Shown here: positions 10,801 to 22,358 of the stretch, piece by piece | How positions within the stretch are numbered: the first letter of the stretch is position 1 | How the letters are laid out: each line of letters begins with the position of its first letter | NCBI GenBank assembly: GCA_009733575.1 | Contig: ML769404.1 | Coordinates: 124,001 to 188,000, forward strand | Length of the DNA: 64,000 nucleotides | DNA from: Gymnopus androsaceus JB14 | Lineage: Eukaryota; Basidiomycota; Agaricomycetes; Agaricales; Omphalotaceae | Direction of reading: 5' to 3' | Program-made: the position numbers and the translations under genes | Notes under the pieces: model-generated | What the model saw: only the letters and a program-made list of their open reading frames with translations | Database searches by the model: none | Told to the model about the DNA's origin: nothing

Positions 10801-12836
10801 CTTTACCCTGTGGACCTCGTCAATCAGCACACACGTCCAAGCTAGTGAGTCGAGGAGTTCAATATCCCGACAAGCTATTTCGAAAGAGGTTAAGACTATG
10901 GTGTTGGTGTCATCAGCAATACTACCTTGAGAAGCATTCAAGATATTCACCAATGTCCAGCCTTCCAAGCTGGAATTCCCGAAGCACAGGTTGTCGTTTG
11001 GGTCCGGTATATATGCCTACTTCAAAATAGCCCCACTACACGAACCGATTAGAATCATAATGGTCTAGGAAGTGAATCTTTACCGTTTCTAGTTCTCTTT
11101 CCCAGTTGTGAACAACGGAGCTAGGCGCGATGATGAGACACGTCGGCCATGTGGCATCGGCGGGGGGTACAGTCTTATTCTTCTTCCAAGCAGGAAGATC
11201 CTGAAGGATCCGTACATGATCTCTCCGACGGTCGATATCTCTGTCAAAGCCGGTTTTCTGCATAATCGCAGAGAGGAATCCTATAACTTGCACGGTCTTC
11301 CCTATAAGATATATGAGAACCGAAATGAATGAGGATTCAGAATAATCGCTGACCCTAAAGCGAAAAAAAAAAGATGCCGTGGTGAGATGCTGGAAACCCA
11401 TATCCCGACAAAAGTACTTACGAGACCCATGTCGTCGCCCAACAAGCCTCCACGATTCTCCTTGTACCGATCATAGAAAAATCGGATACCCTCGCGCTGG
11501 TAGTCACGAAGAAACACATTGAGTGTCGAAGGGACTTTGATATCCTTTGCCGAATCCAAGACCAAGGGCTCCACTAAGGCTGAAGGCGGTGGTTGGAAGC
11601 TGGGACGAGGATTAACCAGCTGTAATTCAATGAGTCCCTGTTACAACGCGCAAGTTGAAATGCACTCACTGCAGGAGGCTTCGATTCTTCTTCACCGTCG
11701 TCGTCGTCTTCCGTGGGTGAATCCTGTTGCTGGAAACCAGTCAATTTTGTATGAATGATGTTGCATTTCATGGAAACACTCACTACAGGCTTCTGTTCCT
11801 CTTCTTCTTCATCGTCTTCGGTGGTTGAATCTTGTCGCTGGACATCAGGTCGGAGATTGGGATTCTGTAGCTCCATGAATACCCGAATTCACACAAACTT
11901 GAAATATGCACGCACTGCGGAACGAGGCGGCTTGGGCTTCTCAATTTCTTCTATCTCGTCGTCCTCTGTAGACGAATCTTTGGGCTGGGCTTTGGGTAGC
12001 ACTTCTACTAACCAAATTAGTGAAGACAGAAGGATGACCTCCCCTCCAAACTCACCAGGATCGTCATCCTCGGTATGAGAATCAGCCGCTGTTGAAGGAA
12101 GCATGAGCACAAAACATTCCCAAGAAAATAGGCGTTTACCAGTGCGCTGAGAATCCATCGAAGAATTTCCTTGGGACTCTGGAAGAGCGAAATTATTGGA
12201 AAGCAATCGAGGGGCGAAAAAGAGACATAACCTTGTTTCGAAGGAGGCGTGATTGAAGGAGCCGATTTCAAGGCAGCAGCGAGGTAGGTGTTCATCGTTT
12301 TGCTGCCTACATGCGACGACTTGTCGACGTCTTCATCCTCAGATCCCATTTCATCCTCAACATCGTTGGCCTGCTTCTCGTCATCTGCGTCATCATCATC
12401 ATCCCCAGACATATAATCCAAGCCGTTGGCAGCGTCCATAAAATATCTCGCCAGCGGGTTAAACTTGGGTTCTTTCCGCTTCCCAGAGGTGGATGCTGAG
12501 ACAAAATATCTTCGAGTCGGTTTAAAGAGATCGTAGCACTATCGATATACTTACCAGTACCAGTAGGTTTCACAGGATGATCGTTAGAAACCGTCCACTC
12601 ATCGTCACTGTTACTTTTTCTCTTCTTCGTTGGTCGAGACTCGCGAGATTGCTTTTTGGACCTTTTCTTTGGCTTAGTTTCCTCGGTCTCTACGGGTCCT
12701 GCACGAAAATCTGAGTCCGAATCCTCATCTAAGGGTAATTAGGACTAAAAGTATAGATAGCTAGAAATGGTGAGATCCTACCCATAGGTGCTGCAACACC
12801 GAAAGATTCTTGCTTTCCTGTTGAGATCAAGCGCAT
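7872..12836 (-). CDS. ERCC6L2-type SNF2 family ATPase
   Basis: DNA-dependent ATPase of the SNF2/Rad26 group, nearest to ERCC6L2, a nuclear repair-associated translocase. Some 20 exons can be joined. The start at 12836 gives an acidic and basic low-complexity N-terminus, then four tandem acidic exons (11670-12088). Motifs in order are FLRDYQREGIRF (Q-motif region), GLLGDDMGL/GKT (Walker A, split by an intron), LIIAPSSVVHNW, the DEVH box in VLIDEVHRVKN, GLTGTAIQN, a Cys/His patch CECGRGKTKKCCHPY, KVLIFTKSVQLLKML, FDPNWNP and AMDRAYRIGQTRP (motif VI). The basic C-terminus ends at TGA 7872. Near 9437-9442 one extra base throws motif V (expected AGGTGLNLT) out of frame. All other junctions are clean, so a sequencing error is more likely than decay. 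ERCC6L2 rather than CSB/Rad26 is inferred from the Cys patch and motif wording. Confidence 0.85.
11670..12088 (-). repeat. Four tandem acidic exons (D-S-x-T-E-D-D units)
   Basis: Within the SNF2 gene, four successive short exons each carry the same core: 12088-12056 (DSHTEDDDP), 12004-11916 (DSSTEDDEIEE), 11870-11784 (DSTTEDDEEEEE) and 11729-11670 (DSPTEDDDDGEEE). The last three end in a KP-rich stretch and share the donor context A|GTGAGTG or close to it, as expected from serial exon duplication. The core fits a doubly phosphorylatable CK2 site. Confidence 0.8.
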
Positions 12837-13763
12837 AATTAGTTGCAGTATGGACACAGAAGTGAGCACGGACGCTTCTCGTATGGTTCTAGCTTAGTTT
12901 TCACCGTTGTAGGAGAAGAAGGTTCTGCTTTTATCTTTGCAGTAGAAGGCTCTGCCTGCTGCAGCTATAAGCTTGGCTTCTGCTTTCGCCATTGTAGTAG
13001 AAAGTCCGGCCTTTAAAGCCACGGATGTCGAGCGAGAGCAAAGATCAATGTGATAGTAGCGAACAGAAGCGCGTATGATGACGCATATTAAACTCGCAAT
13101 GTGACTTGGTGACTCATCCCGGACCGTGAGCATGAGCAATAAGTAGACGTGTAAACTCATGAGTACTTAGAAACATTTCGCTAATCTGTTACAGTCAACT
13201 GTTATACATGACTGAAATGAAGTTATGGTGGCATCGATCGTCTCTCTAGGACTGATTGAAAGGACACCATGCAAAAGCAGGCAAACTGCGTCTAGATAAG
13301 CTGCTGCGCTTCGCACAACTAGCTTCAGTTTCAGGAAAATAAAAGACCAACTCGAGACTTCGGTTAAATCGATAACACGACCGAACCTGCAAAAAAAAAG
13401 AGAACAAATGAGAGCACGAATAAGAAAAAACCGGAGATACCGCCATCTGTTTTCAACTCGCTTCAGCCTGTACTAGATAGGTATCAGTGTATATGGATCT
13501 CGGTCCATGTAGTACAATGATAATAATATGCATATAGGCCTGCACTGGATGCCTTCGTCTCATACCGAGAATGAGTAAAGTTTGCTGATTGTGATAGCTT
13601 ATTCAATGCCGCCGGACTTCACCAAGGATGTTCGTTCCTCCGCGACGAGAAAAAACCGCTTTCTTAGTACAGGCCAGTAATCCCTCACTTCAAATTCTCT
13701 GCGATAGTGCGGCTTGCTCCTTCCAAATGCAGTTTGGTACTGTCCACTTGCCAGTGGTCCCAT
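12837..13763. other. Gene-poor spacer upstream of the SNF2 gene
   Basis: It contains the presumed promoter of the SNF2 gene. A minus-strand coding-like fragment at about 13599-13800 (with GPLASGQYQTAFGRSK and RREFEVRDYWPVL) probably belongs to the decayed duplicated unit next to it. Nothing else was recognised. Confidence 0.35.
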
Positions 13764-14015
13764 GGTAGCCCTGAACCTGTTGAACAAAACTCTATCATCA
13801 TGAGCTCCGCTTCGTATAGGCCCGGGGAAAAGTGAGCGTAGGTACATACCCATATGTTTCATATCTGGCGAGCCGCGGTAGTCCTGAGCTTGTTAAACGT
13901 TTGTTAAAAGTTCGGAAGTATTGAGATATACCTGTTATCATCAACATGAGCTCCGACTGTGCTTTGTGAAATGTGCAAAAACGGAACTAATGAGAGGTAC
14001 ATACCGTACGTTTCA
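13764..14015 (-). repeat. Tandem duplication of an exon-intron unit in a gene remnant
   Basis: Two diverged copies lie head to tail: 13764-13862 and 13877-14015. Shared landmarks are GTCCTGAGCTTGTT (GCCCTGAACCTGTT in the other copy), ATCATCA..ATGAGCTCCG, and GGTACATACC followed by ..GTTTCAT. On the minus strand each reads as the end of an exon (ATGAAAC..ATG or ATGAAAC..ACG), a GTATGTACC donor and an intron ending in AACAG. The neighbouring peptide fragments are not recognised. It looks like a relic of a gene in which one exon and its intron were duplicated. Confidence 0.55.
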
Positions 14016-14410
14016 TCCTGCATTTTCTCCGACCAACCCTCGCTTCCGAATACGGCTCTCCGATGATGGGGGTTATACCTTAACGTGACCGGGTTCGAAG
14101 GATACGAATAAGAACGTTTGAACCTTTGAAGGAAGTAGTTGTGAATCCGAAAAAAAAAAGCTGAATCCCAATCTCAATCCGGAGCATGTAGATCCCAAGG
14201 ATCAATCACCTCGAGTCGGTGACAATGTCAATATTCGTGCATTACAACCAACTATAGAGGAAACCAGTGGATTGGCCTCGGACTTGCTCAACATTGGCAG
14301 CTGGAGTTAGAAAATTTTCTTCGTTCAGACGACGCAATAGGACAGTCGTTTTTCCAGGTTATCCGTGGGGAGGGCCGTGAGGGGCCGTAACGAGGAAGCA
14401 GGAACGCAAA

Positions 14411-14715
14411 ATGAAGCAGCTTGTCAACTTGCAACGCTACAGGATTGACACTAGTGCCATACTATAGACCTTGTAAGTATTAAAGTAGAAGTTCTGTAAC
14501 CAGAGTGCAGCATCAGAATCGAAGGAGAAATGAAGCAACTCGCCAAGAGACACTACATGATTGACACTAGTGCCATATTATAGAGCTGTAAGTTTTCAAG
14601 TAAAAGTTCTGTAACCAGGGTGCAGCATACTTGATATGGAAAATTGAGCAGCTCTCCAAGCGACTCTACAGGATTAACATAGTGCTATAGTAGACCTAAA
14701 GTAGTATCAGAATCG
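14411..14715. repeat. Three tandem degenerate units of about 113-119 bases
   Basis: Units begin at about 14411, 14530 and 14643 with ATGAAGCAGC, ATGAAGCAAC and ATTGAGCAGC. Each continues with a CTACAGGATTGACA-type segment, AGTGCCATA, and (in the first two) AAGTTCTGTAACCAG and GTGCAGCAT. The third unit is shortened. No reading frame survives. The origin is unknown; it could be a decayed repeat of transposon or gene ancestry. Confidence 0.7.
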
Positions 14716-15911
14716 ATGATGGGAGATAATGCGAGCGGGTGAAAGAACCTGCCATCCATACAGAAGAACTACTGGCTTTGGATGATTGAAAGCTGACTGA
14801 AGCTCAAGGAATTTCGGTAAGAAAAATCTTTCCAAAGGTCTAGTAGTTGCGCGAACTGGAAAGAAGTCGCGTCTCGGACCGTGATTTCCTCTGATGAGAG
14901 CTGGGTCGAGTGTAGGCGCGCTGAGGCCCGGTAAAAAACGCCAAGTTATGTTCTTCTGTTCTATGCTAACCTTTTATAGTGGCGATGGAGTTTAGGGGTC
15001 AACACATGAGTGACAGTTTCACAGGGTGTAGAGAGCACCTGTGCGTAGTGCATTTCCTGCTTCAAAATTGCATTTGGCTCAGCAAATGAATCCAGGATTA
15101 ATCAAGCAGCCACTTACCTCCTTTGAAGCTCTACAGGTATCGCATGCAAGCCTGAAAGAAACATGGACTCTACAAGTGTTGGATATAAAGGATGAGGTCC
15201 GCGTGCGAGTAAAATTGACTACAAGGGAGTTAATGCGATAAACCAGAAGGGTTTTGGGCCTGGCCTTAATTTTCACCAAGGCCAAACGTCCTAGTAAAGT
15301 ACACTATTTCGGATAGGGCGGAGCTCTTACAGGTCTCTGCATATGTGATAAGTACTAGACACCTTCTCGAGCTACCTTTTGTACAGGTTTTTAATCTTAA
15401 GAGCCGGTAAAGCCTTGAAGCTAGTCTACTTCTTAAAATCCATTAGCTTCAAATTTTTAGTTCGGCGCTGACGCACCGGCTTCAAAGTACACTATCCTCG
15501 GACAAGGAGCTGAGATTTTGAGGTCAAAGTACGAAGTACGCCAAAATCGCGCCTCAAATGTATGCTATTTCGGACAAAGCCTGGGTACCTAGATTCAGGG
15601 GGCCTCTTGGCCTCGCAAATCTGGTGTTGATTGTTCAGTATATATCACTGCAAAACAATTCCAGTATATTTTACTTACCATGTTTTATGTTCTGTAAGTA
15701 CTATCGCACTCATCGTCATTGCATTGTTACTAAAGTTTTTCACCCATTCCCCAGCCATCGAGCAATATTCTCAAACAATAAGGATGATCATACGACCAGA
15801 TGGTTCGTCGTGAAGCGCTGAAATTTGATTTCCCATCACCGTATAAAGCTTAGCAAGCGCCGCCACTCGGCTTTTCCTTTCTTTCACCATCGCCAACCAT
15901 CGATTCTAACA
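14716..15911. other. Gene-poor spacer with short dispersed repeats
   Basis: A phrase close to AAAGTACACTAT..CGGA recurs at about 15294, 15485 and, more diverged, 15552. A 66-codon plus-strand frame at 15041-15241 has no recognisable features. The last 150 bases are the likely promoter of the E2 gene at 15912, with a pyrimidine-rich stretch just before the ATG. Confidence 0.4.
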
Positions 15912-16817
15912 ATGTCTAAACCATCAACGCCATCCAACTCTAATACTCTTTTGCTACGACGCCAACTGACCGAGCTCACTAAACGCCCAGTCGAGGGATT
16001 CTCAGCTGGTCTGTGCACGCAGGTCTTGCCATTTTGGTATTAGAGTTGAGCTCATATTCTACACAGGTCTCGTTGACGAGAATAATCTATATGAATGGGA
16101 GATTCTTGTCATTGGGTATGCGTTTTCGTCGTTTTGAGAGTCCCAATCTAATCGTTTCGTTAGGCCACCCGATACGCTATAGTATGTTTCTACGTCTTGC
16201 GACCAATGAATATAATCTTACTTGTTCACAGCGAAGGTGGATTTTTCAAGGCTCGACTGACTTTTCCACCGGAATTCCCTCTGCTGCCACCCAAGATGAG
16301 GTTTATCACTCCGATGTGGCATCCCAATAGTACGTCGGCGATTGTTCTGGAACATTCTTCCTTTACTCACGCATCTGAACACCCTAGTCTACGCCGATGG
16401 TGTCGTTTGCGTATCTATCCTGGTAAATCATGTCTTTAAATCGATGTTCATGGTTTGAATACCCCCCTTTAGCACGCGCCTGGTGATGATCAGTACGGAT
16501 ATGAGGACGCAGGGGAGCGATGGTTGCCCGTTCACACCGTCGAGTCGATTGTGCGTTTTGCTTGTTTTTTTGCCTCCTAATCCTGACATTCCTTGTATCC
16601 TCTTCAGCTGATCAGTGTCATCTCTCTTCTATCCTCTGATTCCCCCAACTTGGACAGTCCCGCTAATGTTGACGCTGCCAAGGAAGTGCGAACCGATTTG
16701 GAAGGTATGTGTATGCATCATTCATTGGTTCTTTATCTGATACACTGGTGCTGTCCAGGATACAAGAAGAAGGTTCGACGCTTGGTCCGCCGGAGTGCTG
16801 AAGAGGCTTTCGATTAA
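15912..16817 (+). CDS. Ubiquitin-conjugating enzyme E2, UBE2G1-like
   Basis: Transfers ubiquitin from E1 to substrates through an active-site Cys. Eight exons join cleanly: 15912-16008, 16067-16115, 16164-16181, 16232-16329, 16388-16422, 16473-16550, 16608-16704 and 16759-16817. The UBC fold is complete: LLLRRQLTELTKRPVEGFSA, WEILVIGPPDT, FFKARLTFPPEFPLLPPKM, the HPN triad before YADGVVCVSIL (catalytic Cys), and GERWLPVHTVESI. The 13-residue acidic loop after the Cys and the ending SPANVDAAKEVR separate it from Ubc7/UBE2G2 and place it with UBE2G1 and S. pombe Ubc15. The size, about 170 residues, is normal. It lies about 200 bases upstream of the RPC2 gene on the same strand. Confidence 0.93.
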
Positions 16818-17020
16818 TTATTCCATCCATTTGCGTGTTACATTACTATTACTATTTGCATTGCACCTGTCGGCTCAGTCAGAATCCATATTGCTACTGT
16901 ACATAATTTGAGTACTTGTTGCCGATCGTTGCTGAGACCGAGAGACCCGCGCTTATTCACAAGCGCTTCCTTACTCATTCTTGAACCTGATTGACTCGAG
17001 CGCGATTTTCGCTTACCGTC

Positions 17021-20000
17021 ATGGACGGGCTGACAGAAAGTGGCTGGGATAATGCTGGGTCGAACTGGCGGGGGCTTGGGCTCACAGATCCCATTAAATC
17101 AGTCGAGGTGCGCGCTCGAGGTCCAAATTTTCTTACTTTTTCTGAATGTTATCTCCTGCAGGACAAATGGCTTCTCCTTCCTGCTTTCTTAAAAGTCAAA
17201 GGTCTTGTCAAGCAGCATATAGATTCATTCAACTATTTCGTCGATGTTGACATCAAAAACGTCGTCAAAGCCAACAACAAAGTCACCTCGGACGTTGATC
17301 CTCGCTTCTGGCTCAAATACACTGATATAAACATAGGTTTTCCAGACCGTTTCGAGGTTGAAGCTATTGAAAAGAGGGTTACTCCTCATGAATGCCGTTT
17401 ACGCGACATTACTTATGCTGCACCTATCATCGTTACCGTCCAGTACACTCGAGGCAAAAAGATCGTTCAGAGAAATGTCAACATTGGTCGCCTACCCATC
17501 ATGCTTCGCAGCAACAAATGTGTCTTGACTGGAAAGGACGAAGCCGAGCTTGCTCGCATGTCGGAATGTCCTCTCGATCCAGGCGGTTATTTCGTTGTAA
17601 AGGGTACCGAAAAGGTCATCCTCGTCCAGGAACAACTAAGCAAAAATCGTATCATCGTTGAGACGGACTCTGTCAAGGGCATTGTCCAGGCCTCTTGTAC
17701 TTCGTGTGTCCATTATTACCGCCAGACCTATGTCGAATTCTAACCTTTTACCATGTAGCTCAACTCACGGAGGTTTAAAATCAAAAACATACGTCGTTAC
17801 AAAGAAGGCGAAAATCTACCTTCGTCATAACTGCGTGCACGAAGATGTCCCGATCGTCATTGCTCTCAAAGCTCTGGGGATACAGTCTGACAAGGAAATC
17901 CTTCTTTTGACAGCCGGCAGCACCGAGGCATACAGAGTCGCGTTTTCCTCAAGTTTAGAGGATGCCGCCAAACTTGGTGTATTCACAAGGCACCAGGCTT
18001 TGGAATGGATTGGGTCGCGTGTAAAGGTCAACAGGAGAGTGATGGGCCCGAGGAGACCTGCTTGGGAAGAGGCCTTGGAAGCTTTAGCGACAATTGTCCT
18101 GGCTCACGTCCCTGTCACCGGTCTCGACTTTCGCTCAAAGGCAATCTTTGTCGCCACCATGACACGGCGTGTACTGATGGCAATGGACGACGAAAAAATG
18201 GTAGATGACAGAGATTATGTTGGGAATAAGCGTCTTGAACTGTGAGTTGCTTGAGTTCCTGACTCCACTTGATATTCACATCTTGTCAGCGCTGGACAAC
18301 TCCTTGCTTTACTGTTTGAAGATCTTTTCAAAACATACAATTCCAATCTTAAAACCGCAATTGACAAGACACTAAAAAAGCCTTCGCGGGTCAATGAATA
18401 CGATGCTTGGCATACGATGCAGTTCCAAGGGGATCATATCACATCTGGCTTCGTCCGTGCAATCTCCACTGGAAACTGGTCACTAAAACGGTTCAAGATG
18501 GAACGCGCTGGCGTCACCCATGTGTTGAGCCGTCTCAGTTTCATCTCTGCGCTGGGTATGATGACCCGAATTTCCTCGCAATTCGAGAAGACGCGGAAAG
18601 TTAGCGGGCCCCGAGCATTGCAGCCGAGTCAGTGGGGAATGTTGTGCCCAAGTGATACTCCCGAGGGCGAAGCCTGCGGCCTTGTCAAGAACCTGGCCTT
18701 GATGACCCATATCACCACAGACGTCGAAGAAGAGCCCATCATCCGTCTGGCGTATATGCTAGGAGTCGAAGGTAATTACTTTATGATTGAATCTCCTCGG
18801 AAAGAGATCTCACTTGATTAATCTAGACATCAGTCTTGCCACAGGTACGGAGATATATGGCCCTCATACATTTGTGGTCAATGTAAACGGCACCATCATC
18901 GGACTCACCAGATATCCCGCTCGATTTGTGCTTCAGTTCCGTAAACTAAGGCGCGCGAGGCGAATTAGCGAGTTCGTGAGCGTATACATCAATCATCATC
19001 ACAAGGCAGTTCATATTGCTAGCGATGGTGGACGTATTTGTCGCCCAATGATCATCGTTGAAAACGGACGCCCGCGAGTAACATCTAATGATATTTCGGT
19101 ACGTACGTTCGCGAGCTTTTGGACGCCTTGGAAACTGAGTAAAAAGCTGTTGAAATTAATAGGAATTGAAGTGCGGGAAACTCACGTTCGACGACTTTTT
19201 GCGGAAAGGAATTGTCGAGTATCTCGATGTGAACGAAGAAAATGATTCGTATATCGCTTTGTACGAATCCGATATTGTTGCGACGACTACTCATTTGGAG
19301 ATTGAACCTTTCACTCTTCTTGGCGCCGTGGCTGGTCTGATTCCTTATCCTCACCACAACCAGTCTCCTCGGAACACCTACCAATGCGCCATGGGTAAAC
19401 AAGCCATTGGCGCTATCGGCTACAATCAACTGAACCGAATCGACACATTGCTTTATCTGTCCGTCTATCCTCAACAGCCCATGGTCAAAACGAAAACGAT
19501 AGAACTAGTCGGATATGACCGCCTTCCGGCTGGTCAAAATGCCACGGTCGCTGTCATGAGTTACTCTGGCTATGATATCGAGGATGCTCTGATATTAAAC
19601 AAGGTTTTATTTTACCACCTGCTCCACTTTGAGAGGACGCTAAACAGTTTTTAGGCTAGTCTAGACCGCGGATATGGGCGCTGTCAGGTTTTGAGGAAAA
19701 ACGCAACTTTAATTCGCAAATATCCTAATGGCACGTGAGTAAATGTTTCCTTTTTTTTTCATGGAGGACAATGTTAGCTGAACCTGTGCTAGGTACGATC
19801 GATTAGCGGATGCCCCTTTGGAAGAGAATGGCAGGAAAGCGAAAAAATATGATATCATCCAGGAAGATGGTCTTGCTGGGGTTGGAGAACGGGTTGACCC
19901 AGGCGATGTTTATGTCAACAAGCAGACTCCGACCAACGCAAATGACAATACTTTCAGTGGTCAAGCCGCGAGTGTACCCTACAAGAACGCTCCGATGACT

Positions 20001-21198
20001 TACAAGTCTCCCGTTGCGGGCAATATCGATAAAGTTATGATCAGTGACACGGACAATGACCAGACTATCATCAAGGTCCTAATCCGCCAAACCCGTAGAC
20101 CCGAGCTGGGGGACAAGTTTTCATCTCGACATGGACAGAAAGGTGTTTGTGGGCTGATTGTGAACCAGGAAGATATGCCCTTCAACGATCAAGGCATAAA
20201 TCCAGGTAAGCCCATTGTTTTTTCTCGAGTACCTCCTCAGTTTTGAACCATGTCATAGATACTATCATGAACCCTCATGGGTTTCCATCTCGGATGACAG
20301 TGGGAAAGATGATAGAGTTGCTTGCTGGAAAGGTTTGTTCAAATATCCGAGCTGGAATCCTGACGGGATGCTCAACCTCCGTGATACGTAGGCTGGCGTT
20401 CTGAACGGCAAGCTTCAGTATGGCACTGCTTTTGGTGGATCGAAGGTACGTATTTTTGTCTCTCTATACCTCCGCTCATTCATTCTTGATAAAGGTGGAA
20501 GATATGAGTCGGATCTTAATAGAGAACGGCTTCAGTTACTCTGGGAAGGATATGCTAACCAGCGGTATCACCGGCGAGCCATTGGAGGCATATGTTTATT
20601 TTGGACCCATCTACTATCAAGTGAGTGTTTGTTGACGAATAGAAAGTTCCTTTTGGTTAATTTGGCGCCCATTAACAGAAACTTAGTGCGCTTGTTTTCT
20701 AAATTGTGGTCTTGGCCTCCTAACAAGACTTCTAGAACACATGGTAATGGATAAGATGCACGCTCGTGCAAGGTACGGTACTATTTTTTCTGAGTACCTG
20801 CTCATCCACTCATACACGGTTCGAAAGGGGACCACGAGCGACACTTACCAGACAACCTACCGAGGGTCGATCTCGGGAAGGTGGGCTGCGATTGGGGGAA
20901 ATGGAACGAGACTGTCTGATTGGCTATGGTGCTACTCAACTGCTCCTGGAGCGCCTCATGATTTCTTCCGATAAATTTGAGGTCAACGCTTGTCAAGAGT
21001 GTGGCTTAATGGGCTACAATGGATGGTGTACCTACTGCAAAAGCTCGAAGAAGATGGCGCAACTTACCATTCCATACGCTGCAAAATTACTCTTCCAAGA
21101 GGTATTTTTACCTTTTCAAAAAAAAATTCCCAGAGCTTACCGATCCCCAGTTAATGGCGATGAACGTGGTCCCGAGATTGATGTTAGACGATGCTTGA
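17021..21198 (+). CDS. RPC2: DNA-directed RNA polymerase III second-largest subunit (RPC2)
   Basis: Catalytic beta-like subunit of nuclear Pol III, which makes tRNA, 5S rRNA and U6. About 14 exons join in frame; the first are 17021-17107, 17161-17703, 17759-18241, 18290-18771, 18827-19098 and 19163 on. The start ATG at 17021 gives [11 protein letters not shown]. Pol III-specific wording is seen in [30 protein letters not shown] and [18 protein letters not shown]. Active-site and hybrid-binding parts include [32 protein letters not shown] and [15 protein letters not shown]. The C-terminal zinc ribbon is [16 protein letters not shown]. The protein ends PRLMLDDA at TGA 21196-21198. No frame breaks were found, which makes this gene a useful quality control for the window. 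Confidence 0.95.
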
Positions 21199-21403
21199 CA
21201 TATGTATCCATAGATTAACTGTATCGGTATCTGTACTACTTTTGACGTTAAAAGCTAGGCTGCTCCTTGCTTAGCGTTGTTGTTTGAGCGCCCGATTCGG
21301 ATCAAGCGGACTTTTTTCGGATTGTGTGGCATGACGTGTATCTGTATCTATAATCCTTCGACTCAACGTCCATCCTCACTTGCCTACTGCTATCTTGTTA
21401 TTC

Positions 21404-22249
21404 ATGAATTCCAGGGGATCAAGTAATGCCACCGCTTTACGCCGTCTGATGACCGAGTATAAGCAATTGACCTCAGGAGGTTTGGCCGATTCCGAGAAGA
21501 TTTAGTTCGGTAATCTCATTTTCCTTGCTAGGTTCTCCAGATGGGATGTTCACCGCTGGTATGGCCTTTGCTTTGTATAGCTTCAAATCTCGATAGCTGA
21601 AAGTCCTGTTCTCCAAGGACCTATATCTGAATCGGATTTCTTTACATGGGAGGCGTTAATCTGCGGTCCAAAGGATACGCCGTTCGTGAGTTTCTGACTT
21701 GCACAAACTTGACTCAATGCTCATGTATTTTCTTGTAGGAAGGTGGTGTGTTTTCCGCCAAGTTGACATTTGCGAGTTCATCATGGCCATTCCCTCTTGA
21801 TATGAATCTGACTCGGTCTTTCAGCCATCCGATTACCCACTTTCTCCGTTCAAAATGAAGTTTGAGCCGCCTCTATTCCATCCCAACAGTGAGTAGTATG
21901 CGCTTCTTCCCTCAGATTGGTGTGTTGATGTCTTCAGTCTATGCGGACGGAAACGTCTGTATATCTATTTTACACACCCCCGGGGATGATCCTACAATGT
22001 ACGAGCAAGCTTCTGAACGTTGGAGTCCAGTGCAAAGTGTTGAGAAGGTCATACTCAGCGTCATCTCCATGCTCGCAGGTGAGCATTCACTATCCACAAT
22101 ATTGTAAATTTAGTCCTAAACGAGTTTTGGTTGTAGAGCCCAATCTTGAAAGTGGAGCAAACATCGATTGTTGCAAGTTATACAGGGATAACCGTACAGA
22201 GTATGAAAGATTGGTTCGGGAGTCCATTAAAGAACAGCTCGGTATTTGA
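21404..22249 (+). CDS. UBC7: Ubiquitin-conjugating enzyme E2, Ubc7/UBE2G2-like
   Basis: Predicted E2 of ER-associated degradation, acting at the cytosolic face of the ER with Hrd1-type ligases (family knowledge). Exons join to [58 protein letters not shown] then [11 protein letters not shown] (catalytic Cys), the long acidic loop [37 protein letters not shown] and [15 protein letters not shown], ending EQLGI. The ESGAN.D region and the [12 protein letters not shown] segment are diagnostic for UBE2G2/Ubc7. The intron at 21772-21824 uses a GC donor (GCGAGT). The gene starts 206 bases after the RPC2 stop, on the same strand, and is paralogous to the E2 at 15912. Confidence 0.93.
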
Positions 22250-22358
22250 ACACATTAAAAAGCTTGTAACTATGGGGGGATGTTATGTGTAGTACTACTA
22301 TCCTTTTCCTAAGCATAAGATACGACTCTAAAGTGTCAAGAGAGAGGTTATGATTGTT

